A DNA stretch of 64,000 nucleotides from Ensifer oleiphilus (GCF_013371465.1 NZ_JABWDU010000001.1:673794-737793); one strand, 5' to 3'; counted from the stretch's first letter, positions 8,264 through 17,377 are shown. Numbers and translations are program-made. Notes: generated from the letters alone by a model not told the origin.

Positions 8264-8921
8264 GAATGCGCTACCCCTTTGTCGCGAGGTGGCAGTCTAC
8301 GCGCAAGACCGGCTCAATCAACCGCATGAAGCCGGCATCGAAATTGCGGATTGGCATCGTCACGACCGTCTCTCGGCGGTCTTGCCGCGAGATCGAAAGC
8401 GCGGTGAGGCGGATGCCGCCCCCTCCCAAGGACGTTTTGGCACGTCGATTGTCTCCCCCGAGATTTTGTCTAGGTTCTATTGCACAATCGGACGGGTGAT
8501 TTCTACCCAACTATCTTGGGATTGACCGTTTCTTGCGATTTCATCGAATCGCTGACCCTGCGCCTGTGGCAACACACGCAGGGCGGGTGCACGGCGGACT
8601 GTCGGCCGCTACAACCAGCCCGTTCCGCGCACGCCCCTTTCCCCGTCGCCCATCACCCCGCACCGTCGACGAAAAACGGATGTGGCCCCGGCGCGCCGGG
8701 CGAGGAGGGGCCGACAAAGCCCCCGGAAATGTCAGGGTATTCTAAAACAGTGGACAGATTTCCGGCTCCGCCCCAGGTAGAATTTTTCGCATAGACAAAT
8801 TTGTTCGGCGACTTATTGCAATGCGACGCCAAATGTCGTTCCATCCGGCCTTGACCGGGGGCAAACGCCATTCCGCGTCAGGAAAATACGAGAACAAGAA
8901 CAAATCTGGGAAGCAAAGCTC
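8264..8921. other. 658-bp spacer before dppA, no gene recognised
   Basis: Short open frames on both strands have no recognisable protein features. The segment must contain the promoters of the LuxR gene and of dppA. GC-rich stretches around 8630-8710 can fold locally, but I see no convincing RNA gene. Confidence 0.45.
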
Positions 8922-10517
8922 ATGAAAAAGCTCACTACTCTCTTCGCAGCGACGGCGCTTGCCACGCTGATGGCCGGCTCCGCCTGGTCGAAAACGTTCG
9001 TTTATTGCTCGGAAGGTTCGCCTGAGGGTTTTGACCCGGGCCTCTACACCGCCGGCACGACGTTCGACGCAGCAGCGCACACGGTCTATAACCGCCTGCT
9101 CGAGTTCAAGAAGGGCACGACCGAAACCGAGCCGGGCCTCGCTGAGAGCTGGACCATTTCCGATGATGGCCTTGAATACACGTTCAAGCTGCGTCCGGGC
9201 GTGAAGTTCCAGACGACGGAGTTCTTCACTCCTACTCGCGAGCTGAACGCTGACGACGTTGTGTTCTCCTATGAGCGCCAGCTCAAGGCCGACAACCCCT
9301 GGAACAAGTACGTGACCGGCGCTTCGTGGGAATACGCAGCCGGCATGGGCTTCCCGGAAGTCATCAAGTCGGTCGAGAAGGTCGATGACCTGACGGTCAA
9401 GTTCACCCTGACGCGCAAGGAAGCGCCGTTCCTCGCCAACATCGCCATGCCGTTCGCTTCGATCCTGTCGAAGGAGTATGCCGACAAGCTGCAGGCCGAA
9501 GGCAAGATGAACCAGATGAACCAGATGCCGCTCGGCACCGGTCCTTTCGCCTTCGTCGCCTACCAGCAGGATGCCGTGATCCGCTACAAGGCACACCCGG
9601 ATTACTGGGGTGGCAAGCAGAAGATCGACGACCTGGTCTTCGCGATCACTTCGGACGCTTCGGTTCGCTTCCAGAAGCTGCAGGCCGGCGAATGCCACCT
9701 GATGCCGTTCCCGAACTCGGCCGACGTGGCTGCCATGAAAGCCGATCCGAACCTGAAGGTGATGGAACAGGCCGGTCTGAACGTTGCCTACCTCGCCTAC
9801 AACACGACGCAGGCTCCGTTCGACAAGCCGGAAGTTCGCAAGGCGCTGAACAAGGCGATCAACAAGCAGGCGATCGTCGACGCGGTGTTCCAGGGCGCTG
9901 CTCAGCCGGCAACCAACCCGATCCCGCCGACGATGTGGTCGTACAACGACACGCTCCAGGACGACACCTACGACCTCGACGCAGCCAAGAAGATGCTCGA
10001 AGAAGCAGGCGTCAAGGATCTGTCGATGAAGGTGTGGGCGATGCCGGTTTCGCGTCCCTACATGCTCAACGCCCGTCGCGCGGCCGAACTGATGCAGGCT
10101 GACTTCGCCAAGATCGGCGTCAAGGTCGAGATCGTGTCCTACGAATGGGCCGAATACCTCGACAAGTCGAAGGCAAAGGACCGTGACGGTGCCGTCATCC
10201 TCGGCTGGACCGGCGACAACGGTGACCCGGACAACTTCCTCGACACCCTGCTCGGCTGCAACGCTGTGGGCGGCAACAACCGCGCTCAGTGGTGCAACCC
10301 GGAATTCGACGCCCTGGTCAAGAAGGCCAAGGACACGTCCGATCTGGCAGAGCGCACCAAGCTCTACGAAGAGGCGCAGGTTGTCTTCAAGCGCGAAGCC
10401 CCCTGGGCAACGCTTGACCACTCCCTGTCGGTCGTTCCGATGCGCAAGAATGTCGAAGGCTTCGTCCAGAGCCCGCTCGGCGATTTTGCCTTCGACGGCG
10501 TGGATATTGTCGAGTAA
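8922..10517 (+). CDS. dppA: Dipeptide ABC transporter periplasmic binding protein
   Basis: A 531-residue family-5 solute-binding protein. A signal peptide (MKKLTTLFAATALATLMAGSA) is followed by the family opening KTFVYCSEGSPEGFDPGLYTAG. The cysteine pair expected in the C-terminal lobe of DppA is present (LGCNAVGGNNRAQWC). It captures dipeptides, and possibly haem or aminolevulinate as known for DppA, for the permease encoded next. A strong hairpin terminator separates dppA from dppB, as expected where the binding protein is made in excess of the membrane parts. Confidence 0.93.
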   Translation: MKKLTTLFAATALATLMAGSAWSKTFVYCSEGSPEGFDPGLYTAGTTFDAAAHTVYNRLLEFKKGTTETEPGLAESWTISDDGLEYTFKLRPGVKFQTTEFFTPTRELNADDVVFSYERQLKADNPWNKYVTGASWEYAAGMGFPEVIKSVEKVDDLTVKFTLTRKEAPFLANIAMPFASILSKEYADKLQAEGKMNQMNQMPLGTGPFAFVAYQQDAVIRYKAHPDYWGGKQKIDDLVFAITSDASVRFQKLQAGECHLMPFPNSADVAAMKADPNLKVMEQAGLNVAYLAYNTTQAPFDKPEVRKALNKAINKQAIVDAVFQGAAQPATNPIPPTMWSYNDTLQDDTYDLDAAKKMLEEAGVKDLSMKVWAMPVSRPYMLNARRAAELMQADFAKIGVKVEIVSYEWAEYLDKSKAKDRDGAVILGWTGDNGDPDNFLDTLLGCNAVGGNNRAQWCNPEFDALVKKAKDTSDLAERTKLYEEAQVVFKREAPWATLDHSLSVVPMRKNVEGFVQSPLGDFAFDGVDIVE

Positions 10518-10537
10518 GCTAATAAACTGATCCGAAA

Positions 10538-10570
10538 GGGGGCGTTTGCCACGGGCAAACGCCCCTCTTT
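10538..10570 (+). terminator. Intra-operon terminator after dppA
   Basis: GGGGCGTTTGCC (10539-10550), loop ACG and GGCAAACGCCCC (10554-10565) form a perfect 12-bp stem followed by TCTTT. It probably lets only part of the transcripts continue into dppB. Confidence 0.9.
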
Positions 10571-10577
10571 GCATCTA

Positions 10578-10621
10578 CTGCAGCGCTAAGCGTCTTGTCA
10601 GACGCGCCATGATCGCTGTAG
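10578..10621. repeat. Small interrupted palindrome (GCGTCT/AGACGC type), copy 1
   Basis: The outer arms CTGCAGCG (10578-10585) and CGCTGTAG (10614-10621) enclose an inner stem GCGTCT (10590-10595) and AGACGC (10600-10605) with loop TGTC. A second element with the same inner stem and the shared AT-GATCGCTG or AA-GATCGCTG flank is at 52924-52987. From memory, such elements are dispersed in rhizobial intergenic DNA. Confidence 0.7.
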
Positions 10622-10733
10622 GCACGTTTGAATTGCTGCCTGTACCTACCCTCAAATCCGAAGGGGTCGGGAAAACATGCAGTGGTGCCAGCGCCGGGAT
10701 ACAACGGCGCGGCAACATGGCGCGGGGTAAAAC

Positions 10734-11738
10734 ATGTTTCGATTTCTCTTGGGGCGTTTGGCGGTCCTGATCCCGACTTTCATCGGGGTCTCCATCATTG
10801 CCTTCTCCTTCATTCGCATGCTTCCGGGCGATCCTGTCGCCCTGCTTTCGGGCGAGCGTGTCATGTCGCCGGAGCGGCATGCGGAAATTTCGCACGCGCT
10901 CGGTTTCGACCGGCCGATCGTGATCCAGTATCTCGACTACCTCTGGGGTGTGCTCCATGGTGACTTCGGCACGTCGATTGTGACGAAGAAGCCGGTCATC
11001 GACCAGTTCTTCGAACTGTTCCCGGCGACCGTCGAGCTTTCGCTCTGTGCAATCCTGTTTGCTATCGTGCTCGGCATTCCGGCCGGCGTGATCGCTGCGA
11101 TCAAGCGCGGCTCGGCCGTCGACCAGGCAATGATGGGCACCGCCCTCGTCGGGTTCTCGATGCCGATCTTCTGGTGGGGTCTGCTGCTGATCATGCTGGT
11201 CTCGGGCATCCTGCAATGGACGCCGGTTTCGGGCCGCATCTCGCTGATGTATTTCTTCCCGCCGGTTACGGGCTTCATGCTGATCGACTCGCTATTGTCG
11301 GGGCAGGCGGGCGCCTTCAAGTCTGCGGTGAGCCATCTCATCCTGCCGACGATCGTGCTCGGCACCATTCCGCTGGCCGTGATTGCGCGCCAGACCCGGT
11401 CGGCGATGCTGGAAGTGCTTTCCGAAGACTATGTGCGCACGGCGCGCGCCAAGGGCCTCTCGACCTTCCGTGTCGTCGGCGTGCATGCGCTTCGCAACGC
11501 CATGATCCCGGTTATCACCACGATCGGTCTGCAGGTGGGCGTCATGCTCGCCGGCGCGATCCTGACCGAGACGATCTTCTCCTGGCCGGGCATCGGCAAG
11601 TGGATGGTGGATTCGGTATCGCGTCGCGACTACGCCGTCATCCAGGGCGGCCTGTTGGTCATCGCTGCGGTGATCATGCTGGTCAACCTCATCGTCGACC
11701 TGCTCTACGGTCTCATCAATCCGCGCATCCGGCATTAA
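10734..11738 (+). CDS. dppB: Dipeptide ABC transporter permease DppB
   Basis: A 334-residue binding-protein-dependent permease with six transmembrane segments. The N-terminal LLGRLAVLIPTFIGVSIIAF helix and the LPGDP motif are diagnostic of OppB/DppB. The EAA loop is visible as DYVRTARAKGLSTFRVVGVHALRNA at about residues 230-255. The ribosome site GGGG lies just upstream of the ATG. It is followed after 10 bp by dppC, and together they form the inner-membrane channel. Confidence 0.95.
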   Translation: MFRFLLGRLAVLIPTFIGVSIIAFSFIRMLPGDPVALLSGERVMSPERHAEISHALGFDRPIVIQYLDYLWGVLHGDFGTSIVTKKPVIDQFFELFPATVELSLCAILFAIVLGIPAGVIAAIKRGSAVDQAMMGTALVGFSMPIFWWGLLLIMLVSGILQWTPVSGRISLMYFFPPVTGFMLIDSLLSGQAGAFKSAVSHLILPTIVLGTIPLAVIARQTRSAMLEVLSEDYVRTARAKGLSTFRVVGVHALRNAMIPVITTIGLQVGVMLAGAILTETIFSWPGIGKWMVDSVSRRDYAVIQGGLLVIAAVIMLVNLIVDLLYGLINPRIRH

Positions 11739-11748
11739 GGAGGGCGTC

Positions 11749-12657
11749 ATGTCTCAAGCTGCTGCAACAAACGCCGTTTCGACCGATCCGTCCCGCCGGG
11801 CGCGCTTGGCCGAGTTCTGGTATTACTTCTCCGAGAACCGCGGTGCCGTCATCGGTCTCGTGGTCTTCCTGTTCCTTGTTCTGCTGGCGATCTTCGCGCC
11901 GTGGGTCGCGCCGCACGATCCAGTCATGCAGTATCGTGACGCCGTGAAGGTTCCACCGGTCTGGCAGGAGGGTGGCCGCGCCGAATTCCTGCTCGGAACC
12001 GACGCGGTCGGCCGAGACATGCTCTCGCGCCTGATCTACGGCACGCGCTTCTCGCTGTTTGTCGGCGTCATCGTCACGACACTGTCGCTCGTCGGCGGAA
12101 TCGCGCTCGGCGTCATTGCCGGCTATTTCCGTGGCTGGGTCGATACCGTCATCATGCGTGTGATGGACATCATCCTCGCCTTCCCGTCGCTGCTGCTCGC
12201 TCTCGTGCTGGTGGCTGTTCTCGGCCCGGGGCTCGTCAACGCCATGATCGCGATCGCGCTCGTCTTCCAGCCGCACTTCGTGCGCCTGACCCGTGCCGCC
12301 GTCATGAGCGAAAAAAGCCGAGACTATGTGGTCGCAGCCAAGGTTTCCGGTGCCGGCCATGGCCGCCTGATGTTCAAGACGATCCTGCCGAACTGCATGG
12401 CGCCGCTGATCGTCCAGGCCACGCTGTCGTTCTCGAGCGCCATCCTCGACGCTGCCGCCCTCGGCTTCCTCGGCATGGGTGCCCAGCCTCCGACACCGGA
12501 ATGGGGCACCATGCTCGCCGAAGCGCGCGAGTTCATCAACAGCCATTGGTGGATCGTCACCCTTCCAGGCATCGCGATCCTGATCACGGTTCTGGCGATC
12601 AACCTGATGGGTGACGGCCTGCGCGATGCGCTTGATCCCAAGCTGAAGAGGTCCTGA
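11749..12657 (+). CDS. dppC: Dipeptide ABC transporter permease DppC
   Basis: A 302-residue permease and partner of DppB. The N-terminal cytosolic part is followed by a first helix at about residues 35-55, then the APHDP motif and GTDAVGRDMLSRLIYG typical of OppC/DppC. The EAA loop is RDYVVAAKVSGAGHGRLMFKTILPN. The start is supported by AAGGAGG upstream. The next gene begins two bases after its stop, and that gene's ribosome site lies inside the dppC coding end. Confidence 0.95.
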   Translation: MSQAAATNAVSTDPSRRARLAEFWYYFSENRGAVIGLVVFLFLVLLAIFAPWVAPHDPVMQYRDAVKVPPVWQEGGRAEFLLGTDAVGRDMLSRLIYGTRFSLFVGVIVTTLSLVGGIALGVIAGYFRGWVDTVIMRVMDIILAFPSLLLALVLVAVLGPGLVNAMIAIALVFQPHFVRLTRAAVMSEKSRDYVVAAKVSGAGHGRLMFKTILPNCMAPLIVQATLSFSSAILDAAALGFLGMGAQPPTPEWGTMLAEAREFINSHWWIVTLPGIAILITVLAINLMGDGLRDALDPKLKRS

Positions 12658-12659
12658 TC

Positions 12660-13514
12660 ATGGCGCTTCTCGAAATCGAAAACCTGGTCGTCGAATTCCA
12701 GACGGCCACCGGTCCCTTCCGCGCCGTCGACGGCGTGTCGATGAAGGTGCACGAAAAGGAAGTGCTGGCGATCGTCGGCGAGTCCGGTTCGGGCAAGTCC
12801 GTGTCGATGCTGGCGGCCATGGGCCTCCTGCCATGGACAGCCAAGGTCACGGCCGACAAGCTGACGTTCAACGGTCGCGACCTGCTCGGCATGGCGCCGG
12901 CAGAGCGCAAGAAGATCATCGGCAAGGATATCTCGATGATCTTCCAGGAGCCGGTCGCAAGCCTCAATCCGTGCTTCACGGTCGGCTTCCAGATCGAGGA
13001 GGTGTTGCGTATCCACCTCGGTCTCGACAAGGCTCAACGGCGCAAGCGCGCCATCGAACTGTTCGAGGCGGTCGGCATCCCCGATCCGGGCGAGCGGCTG
13101 GGGCACTATCCTCACCAGATGTCGGGCGGTCAGTGCCAGCGCGTGATGATCGCGATCGCCATTGCCTGCAACCCGAAGCTCCTGATCGCCGACGAGCCGA
13201 CGACCGCGCTCGACGTGACGATCCAGAAGCAGATCCTCGACCTCCTGATGCGGCTCCAGGCCGAGCACGGCATGGGCCTGATCATGATCACGCACAACAT
13301 GGGCGTGGTCGCCGAGACTGCCGACCGCGTCGTCGTGCAGTACAAGGGGCGCAAGATGGAAGAAGCCGACGTGCTGTCGCTGTTCGAATCGCCGAAGAGC
13401 AACTACACGCGCGCGCTGCTGGCAGCCTTGCCGGACAACGCGACCGGCGACCGGTTGCCGACCATCTCCGAGCTTTTTGTCGATGAGCAGAGCCTTCAAG
13501 GAGCCGCCCGATGA
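12660..13514 (+). CDS. dppD: Dipeptide ABC transporter ATP-binding protein DppD
   Basis: A 284-residue ABC ATPase. Walker A is GESGSGKS at about residues 41-48, the signature is MSGGQCQR and Walker B is LLIADEPTTALD. The C-terminal oligopeptide-transporter extension carries SNYTRALLAALP. A glutamine-cysteine variant (QCQR) replaces the common QRQR after the signature. It drives peptide import with DppF. Its stop overlaps the start of dppF in an ATGA arrangement, which indicates translational coupling. Confidence 0.95.
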   Translation: MALLEIENLVVEFQTATGPFRAVDGVSMKVHEKEVLAIVGESGSGKSVSMLAAMGLLPWTAKVTADKLTFNGRDLLGMAPAERKKIIGKDISMIFQEPVASLNPCFTVGFQIEEVLRIHLGLDKAQRRKRAIELFEAVGIPDPGERLGHYPHQMSGGQCQRVMIAIAIACNPKLLIADEPTTALDVTIQKQILDLLMRLQAEHGMGLIMITHNMGVVAETADRVVVQYKGRKMEEADVLSLFESPKSNYTRALLAALPDNATGDRLPTISELFVDEQSLQGAAR

Positions 13515-14338
13515 CCGTTGTTCTCGAAGCGCGCAACCTGGTGCGCGACTATCATATCCCCGGCGGCCTGATGAAAAAGGCCAAGACCGTGCATGCGCTC
13601 AAGGGCGTGAGTTTCTCGGTCGAAGAGGGCAAGACGCTGGCGATCGTCGGCGAAAGCGGCTGCGGCAAGTCGACGCTTGGCCGCATCCTGACGCTGATCG
13701 ACCCGGCTACGTCGGGTGATCTGCTGATCGATGGCAACAAGGTCGATATCACCAAGGGCGACCTGACGCCGGAGATGCGCCGCAAGGTGCAGATCGTCTT
13801 CCAGAACCCCTATGGCTCGCTCAACCCGCGCCAGAAGATCGGCGACATCTTGACGGAACCGCTGATCATCAACACCAAGACCCCCGCTGACGAACGTCGC
13901 GAGCGGGCGATGGCGATGCTGAAGAAGGTCGGTCTCGACGAGAAGCACTACAATCGTTACCCGCACATGTTTTCGGGCGGCCAGCGCCAGCGCATCGCCA
14001 TTGCGCGTGCGCTGATGCTCAACCCGAAGCTTCTGGTGCTGGACGAGCCGGTCTCGGCGCTCGACCTGTCGGTCCAGGCGCAGGTGTTGAACCTGCTCGC
14101 GGATCTGCAGGACGAGTTCCAACTGACCTACGTGTTCATCAGCCACGATCTCTCGGTGGTGCGCTACATCGCCGACGAGGTGATGGTGATGTATTTTGGT
14201 GAAGCGGTCGAATACGGCAGCCGCGACGAAGTCTTCGCCGACCCCAAGCACAGCTACACCAAGACGCTGTTTGCCGCGACGCCGCGCGCCGACGTTGCCA
14301 GCATCAAGGCACGGCTTGCCAAGAAGCAGGCCGCCTGA
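13511..14338 (+). CDS. dppF: Dipeptide ABC transporter ATP-binding protein DppF
   Basis: A 275-residue ABC ATPase. Walker A is GESGCGKST, the signature is FSGGQRQR and Walker B is LLVLDEPVSALD. The N-terminal DYHIPGGLMKKAKTVHALKGV stretch is typical of DppF. It forms a heterodimer with DppD on the cytosolic face of DppBC. It is the last gene of the operon. A weak hairpin follows, then a RidA-like gene. Confidence 0.95.
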   Translation: MTVVLEARNLVRDYHIPGGLMKKAKTVHALKGVSFSVEEGKTLAIVGESGCGKSTLGRILTLIDPATSGDLLIDGNKVDITKGDLTPEMRRKVQIVFQNPYGSLNPRQKIGDILTEPLIINTKTPADERRERAMAMLKKVGLDEKHYNRYPHMFSGGQRQRIAIARALMLNPKLLVLDEPVSALDLSVQAQVLNLLADLQDEFQLTYVFISHDLSVVRYIADEVMVMYFGEAVEYGSRDEVFADPKHSYTKTLFAATPRADVASIKARLAKKQAA

Positions 14339-14367
14339 TCCATCTCGGCGTTGTCTGACAAAGCGAG

Positions 14368-14389
14368 GCCGGGGAAAGAATTCTCCGGC
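14368..14389 (+). terminator. Weak hairpin after dppF
   Basis: GCCGGGGA (14368-14375) can pair with TCTCCGGC (14382-14389), including one G-T pair, and a short T-rich tail follows. It is a possible but weak end of the dpp transcript. Confidence 0.35.
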
Positions 14390-14514
14390 TTCTTGGCCTT
14401 GAGGGGCCGATGGTGTAGAGCTTTCGCGCCGCCATTCACTTCTCGCCTTCCGGCGGCGGGCAGCCGCTTTTCGGCCGACCATTCAGCGTTCGGCCCAACT
14501 TCAGGAACACGATC

Positions 14515-14862
14515 ATGGAAATCAAGCGTTTCGAAACCGGCCCCCGGATGAGCCAGGCCGTGGTTTACAACAACACCGTCTACCTCGCCGGCCAGGTCGG
14601 CAATGCCGGTGACGATGTCGTGACCCAGACGAAGCAGGCGCTTGCCGAAGTCGACCGTCTTCTGGCGCTCGCCGGCACCGACAAGACCCGCATCCTCTCG
14701 GCCACCATCTGGCTCGCCGACATGGCCGACTTCCCGAAGATGAACTCGGTCTGGGATGCCTGGGCACCGCAGGGCAACACCCCGGCACGCGCCACCGGCG
14801 AAGCAAAGCTCGCAACCCCGGAATATCTCGTCGAAGTCATCGTCGTCGCAGCCGCCGCTTAA
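14515..14862 (+). CDS. RidA/YjgF-family enamine/imine deaminase-like protein
   Basis: A 115-residue RidA-family protein, slightly shorter than the usual 125-130. The family signature near the C-terminus, with the catalytic-type arginine, appears as NTPARATGEAKLA. RidA proteins hydrolyse reactive enamine or imine intermediates from pyridoxal-phosphate enzymes. This subgroup (MEIKRFETGPRMSQAVVYNNTVYLAGQ) is often separate from canonical RidA, so the substrate is uncertain. It is a cytosolic trimer by family. It is followed by a strong terminator and is probably transcribed alone or as a read-through of dpp. Confidence 0.88.
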   Translation: MEIKRFETGPRMSQAVVYNNTVYLAGQVGNAGDDVVTQTKQALAEVDRLLALAGTDKTRILSATIWLADMADFPKMNSVWDAWAPQGNTPARATGEAKLATPEYLVEVIVVAAAA

Positions 14863-14911
14863 ACGCCTGCCGCGCAAAAGTCCTTGGCGAACTTGCCGCC
14901 ACATTGCATCT

Positions 14912-14944
14912 CCGCCGCCGTGCCCTGTGCACGGCGGCGTTTTT
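14912..14944 (+). terminator. Rho-independent terminator of the RidA-like gene
   Basis: CGCCGCCGTGC (14913-14923) and GCACGGCGGCG (14929-14939) form a perfect 11-bp stem with a CCTGT loop, followed by five T residues. Confidence 0.93.
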
Positions 14945-14980
14945 CATTTGACGGGCCTGCCCTTGTTCCCCCGCCGCGCA

Positions 14981-15005
14981 GGAACCATTCGCCAGTCCGC
15001 ACGTT
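14981..15005 (+). promoter_or_regulatory. EcfG-type general-stress promoter
   Basis: GGAAC (14981-14985), a 16-bp spacer and CGTT (15002-15005) match the alphaproteobacterial EcfG/RpoE2 consensus. It lies 36 bp before the start of a small membrane-protein gene. It is one of five matches in the window, four of them within 19 kb of phyR or its immediate surroundings. Confidence 0.75.
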
Positions 15006-15040
15006 TACCTTCGGTTCCACAAAAAATGGGAGGGCGTTCG

Positions 15041-15211
15041 ATGCTCTACTGGCTGCCGCGGATTTGCGTGCTTGCTTTCGCAGGTCTCTTGATCGGTTTC
15101 GGTTTCGTCCCGGACACCGCCACCGGTGTTGCGCACACATTGCTCGTCATCGTTCTCGGTCTCGGGCTTTTGTCGCTGACCTTGCACGTGTTCCCACCCG
15201 AACGACACTGA
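15041..15211 (+). CDS. Small two-helix membrane protein, likely general-stress induced
   Basis: A 56-residue protein starting MLYWLPRICVLAFAGLLIG at an ATG preceded by GGGAGGG. There are two hydrophobic segments (about residues 4-22 and 29-48) separated by a short polar turn (VPDTAT), and a short polar tail. The layout resembles the DUF1328 small membrane proteins, but the sequence is not the same family. An EcfG-type promoter lies just upstream, so it is probably induced by stationary phase or stress. The AI-2E-type transporter gene follows 54 bp later and may be co-transcribed. The function is unknown. Confidence 0.75.
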   Translation: MLYWLPRICVLAFAGLLIGFGFVPDTATGVAHTLLVIVLGLGLLSLTLHVFPPERH

Positions 15212-15265
15212 ACGACAGGGTACGCAGACTGGCGTGCGCGCGACAAAAAGAGGCGAGGGACGGCA

Positions 15266-16396
15266 TTGGACACATCCGGCCATACGGCTGCTTACTACAA
15301 GCTGAAACGCATCGCCGAGGAGGAAACGGCCACGGCTGAAGCGGCCTTGCCTGCTGAGCCGAAGCGGGATGGCATCGATCTGATGGTCGCCTGGAGCATC
15401 ATCGGCCTATTCGTGATTGCCGGCTCTGCCGCCGTCTACTCGATGGAAACGATCCTGATGCCGATCACGCTGGCCGTCGTTGTCGGCATCGTGCTCGGGC
15501 GCGCGGCCGACAGCCTGTCAAAGTTCGGCCTTCCGCCGATCATGGGCGGGTTGTTGCTGGCGCTCGTCTTCGTTCTTGGTCTTGCGTCGGTGGTCAGCGT
15601 CCTGCTTGGACCGATCACGGACCTGGCGCAGAAGGCGCCGGCCCTGGCGGAAGGGGTGGTCGAGCGCGTGCTGCCATTCATCGAGCGTTTCGAATGGTTG
15701 CGCGTCGCCGTGGCGAAAGGCACAGGCAGCGACGCACTCGCCGATACCGTCATGAAAAATGCCGCGCCCGTGCTCGGTGCCGTCGCCGGCGGGCTGACGC
15801 CCGCTCTGGTTCAGACGTTGATCTTTCTGGCAGCACTCGGGCTGTTCCTTCTGGGGCGCCTGCATCTGCGCAGAACCATCATTCTTGCCTTTACCAGCCG
15901 GGAAAGACGCCTGAGCACGATCCGCATCATGAACGCGATCGAAAGCGCGCTGGCACAGTATTTTTCGATTGCGAGCCTGATCTATCTCGCCCTCGGTGTC
16001 GTCACCATGATCATCGCGCTGGTCGGCGGCCTGGCCATGCCGCCGCTGTGGGGGCTGTTCGCCTTCGTCTCCAGCTTCATACCTTATCTCGGCGTGACAC
16101 TGATGACGCTGGCGCTGCTCGTCGGTGGGCTGATGACGCATGACGCCATTCTGCTGGCGCTTGCGCCGGCCGCCACCTTCTTCGTGGTGCATCTCGTCAT
16201 GGAAAACCTGGTGATACCCTCGATCCTCGGCAACAGGCTCGAGGTCAACCCGTTCCTCGTCTTCGTCGCCATCATCTTCTGGACATGGATGTGGGGCGCG
16301 GTCGGCGCCATGCTGGCGCTGCCCTTATCGCTCATCGCCATGACGATTTTCGAGGAGGTGCGCGAGCAGCCGCCCGAGCGGCAGCTGCCGGCGTAA
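15266..16396 (+). CDS. AI-2E/PerM-family membrane transporter
   Basis: A 376-residue protein of the PerM/YdiK/TqsA superfamily with about eight hydrophobic segments. A polar N-terminal region of about 45 residues precedes the first helix. The family motif is seen in the ALPLWGLFAF-like stretch (MPPLWGLFAFVSSFIPYLG) and near the end in NRLEVNPFLVFVAIIFWTWMWG. The start is TTG at 15266, with GAGGGA five bases upstream. Substrates in this family vary (autoinducer-2, ions), and nothing here fixes one. It may share the stress promoter of the preceding small gene. Confidence 0.85.
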   Translation: MDTSGHTAAYYKLKRIAEEETATAEAALPAEPKRDGIDLMVAWSIIGLFVIAGSAAVYSMETILMPITLAVVVGIVLGRAADSLSKFGLPPIMGGLLLALVFVLGLASVVSVLLGPITDLAQKAPALAEGVVERVLPFIERFEWLRVAVAKGTGSDALADTVMKNAAPVLGAVAGGLTPALVQTLIFLAALGLFLLGRLHLRRTIILAFTSRERRLSTIRIMNAIESALAQYFSIASLIYLALGVVTMIIALVGGLAMPPLWGLFAFVSSFIPYLGVTLMTLALLVGGLMTHDAILLALAPAATFFVVHLVMENLVIPSILGNRLEVNPFLVFVAIIFWTWMWGAVGAMLALPLSLIAMTIFEEVREQPPERQLPA

Positions 16397-16414
16397 TGCC
16401 TGTGGTGCGTGCGC

Positions 16415-17212
16415 TTATCTGCCCGTCGAGCGGGCGTGCTCGTCGAAAAACAGGGCCTGGCTGATGAGCGCCTTGACCATATCCGGATTGAAAGGCTTGG
16501 TCACCAGGAAGGCCGGCTCCGGCCGCTTGCCTGTCAGCAGCCGCTCGGGGAAGGCGGTGATGAAGATCACCGGCACTGCCGCGTCCTTCAGGATCTCGTT
16601 GACGGCGTCGATGCCCGAGCTGCCGTCGGCAAGCTGGATGTCGGCCAGAACCATCTTCGGAGCCGTCTTGTGATAGAGGTCCAGAGCTTCCTTGTGCGTG
16701 CGGGCGATGCCGGTCACGCGATGGCCGAGGCTCGTCACCATGTCTTCGATATCGAGTGCGATCAGCGGCTCGTCTTCGATGATCAGGACTTCGGTTGCCA
16801 CCTGGCGCGAGATGTCTTCCGAAGCGACCGTCAGCAGCTTGGAAAACGCCGCCTGGCTCTGCCCCATGATCTCGGCGGCATCGGCAATCGAGAAACCCTC
16901 GACCGAGACGAGCAGAAAGGCCTGGCGCGCTGCGGGCGCGATAAGCGAAAGATTGGCGGCTGCCTGTTGCTCCCAGGCGAAGGGAGAGACGTTCTCGGTC
17001 CGGTCGATGGAGACTTTCTCGAACAGCGAGCAGAACAGTTTATAGAGGGAGATCCGGTCATTGGAACTGTCGGGAAAAAGGCTGATGTCTTCGATCAGCG
17101 CTTCCAGGACTGCTGCCACATAACCGTCGCCGGCAGCCTGTGAACCTGTCACGGCGCGGGAGTAACGGCGGAGAAAGGGAAGGTGTGGCGCAATACGGGT
17201 CGAAAGTGACAT
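16415..17212 (-). CDS. phyR: PhyR-type response regulator (anti-anti-sigma factor)
   Basis: A 265-residue protein. Residues 1-125 form an ECF-sigma-like domain and residues 140-262 a receiver. The acidic residues are E146-D147 (LIIEDEP), the phospho-acceptor is D191 (LADIQLADG) and the lysine is K239 (VTKP). On phosphorylation PhyR binds NepR through the sigma-like domain and frees EcfG, switching on the general stress response. The start at 17212 (MSLSTRIAPH) gives the normal family length; the upstream open frame is nepR antisense. It is divergent from nepR. From memory S. meliloti has two such proteins (RsiB1, RsiB2), and the position suggests RsiB2. Confidence 0.92.
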   Translation of the reverse strand: MSLSTRIAPHLPFLRRYSRAVTGSQAAGDGYVAAVLEALIEDISLFPDSSNDRISLYKLFCSLFEKVSIDRTENVSPFAWEQQAAANLSLIAPAARQAFLLVSVEGFSIADAAEIMGQSQAAFSKLLTVASEDISRQVATEVLIIEDEPLIALDIEDMVTSLGHRVTGIARTHKEALDLYHKTAPKMVLADIQLADGSSGIDAVNEILKDAAVPVIFITAFPERLLTGKRPEPAFLVTKPFNPDMVKALISQALFFDEHARSTGR

Positions 17213-17377
17213 CAAGTACTTCCTTGGGTCTGATGTGATTCGCTTGTTTTCTGAGGACAATGGACATCCCGCGAAAGACGTGAATGTTTTGAACACGTTT
17301 TTCGGCCTATGGGAAGCTGGCAACAGCGATGCGCGCTCGAGGTGTTTCGAGCGCCTTGCGACGTGGGGATATGTGGG

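Noticed and set aside
8742-10574. 610-codon minus-strand open frame across dppA
   Set aside because: dppA on the plus strand has a signal peptide and family motifs; the antisense frame has none.
14490-14530. EcfG-type promoter at the RidA-like start
   Set aside because: GGAAC-N18-CGTT overlaps the start codon and has the wrong spacing.
17213-17377. EcfG-type promoter in the phyR/nepR spacer
   Set aside because: Only degraded matches (AAAAC-N16-CGTC on the minus strand) were found; not enough to call.
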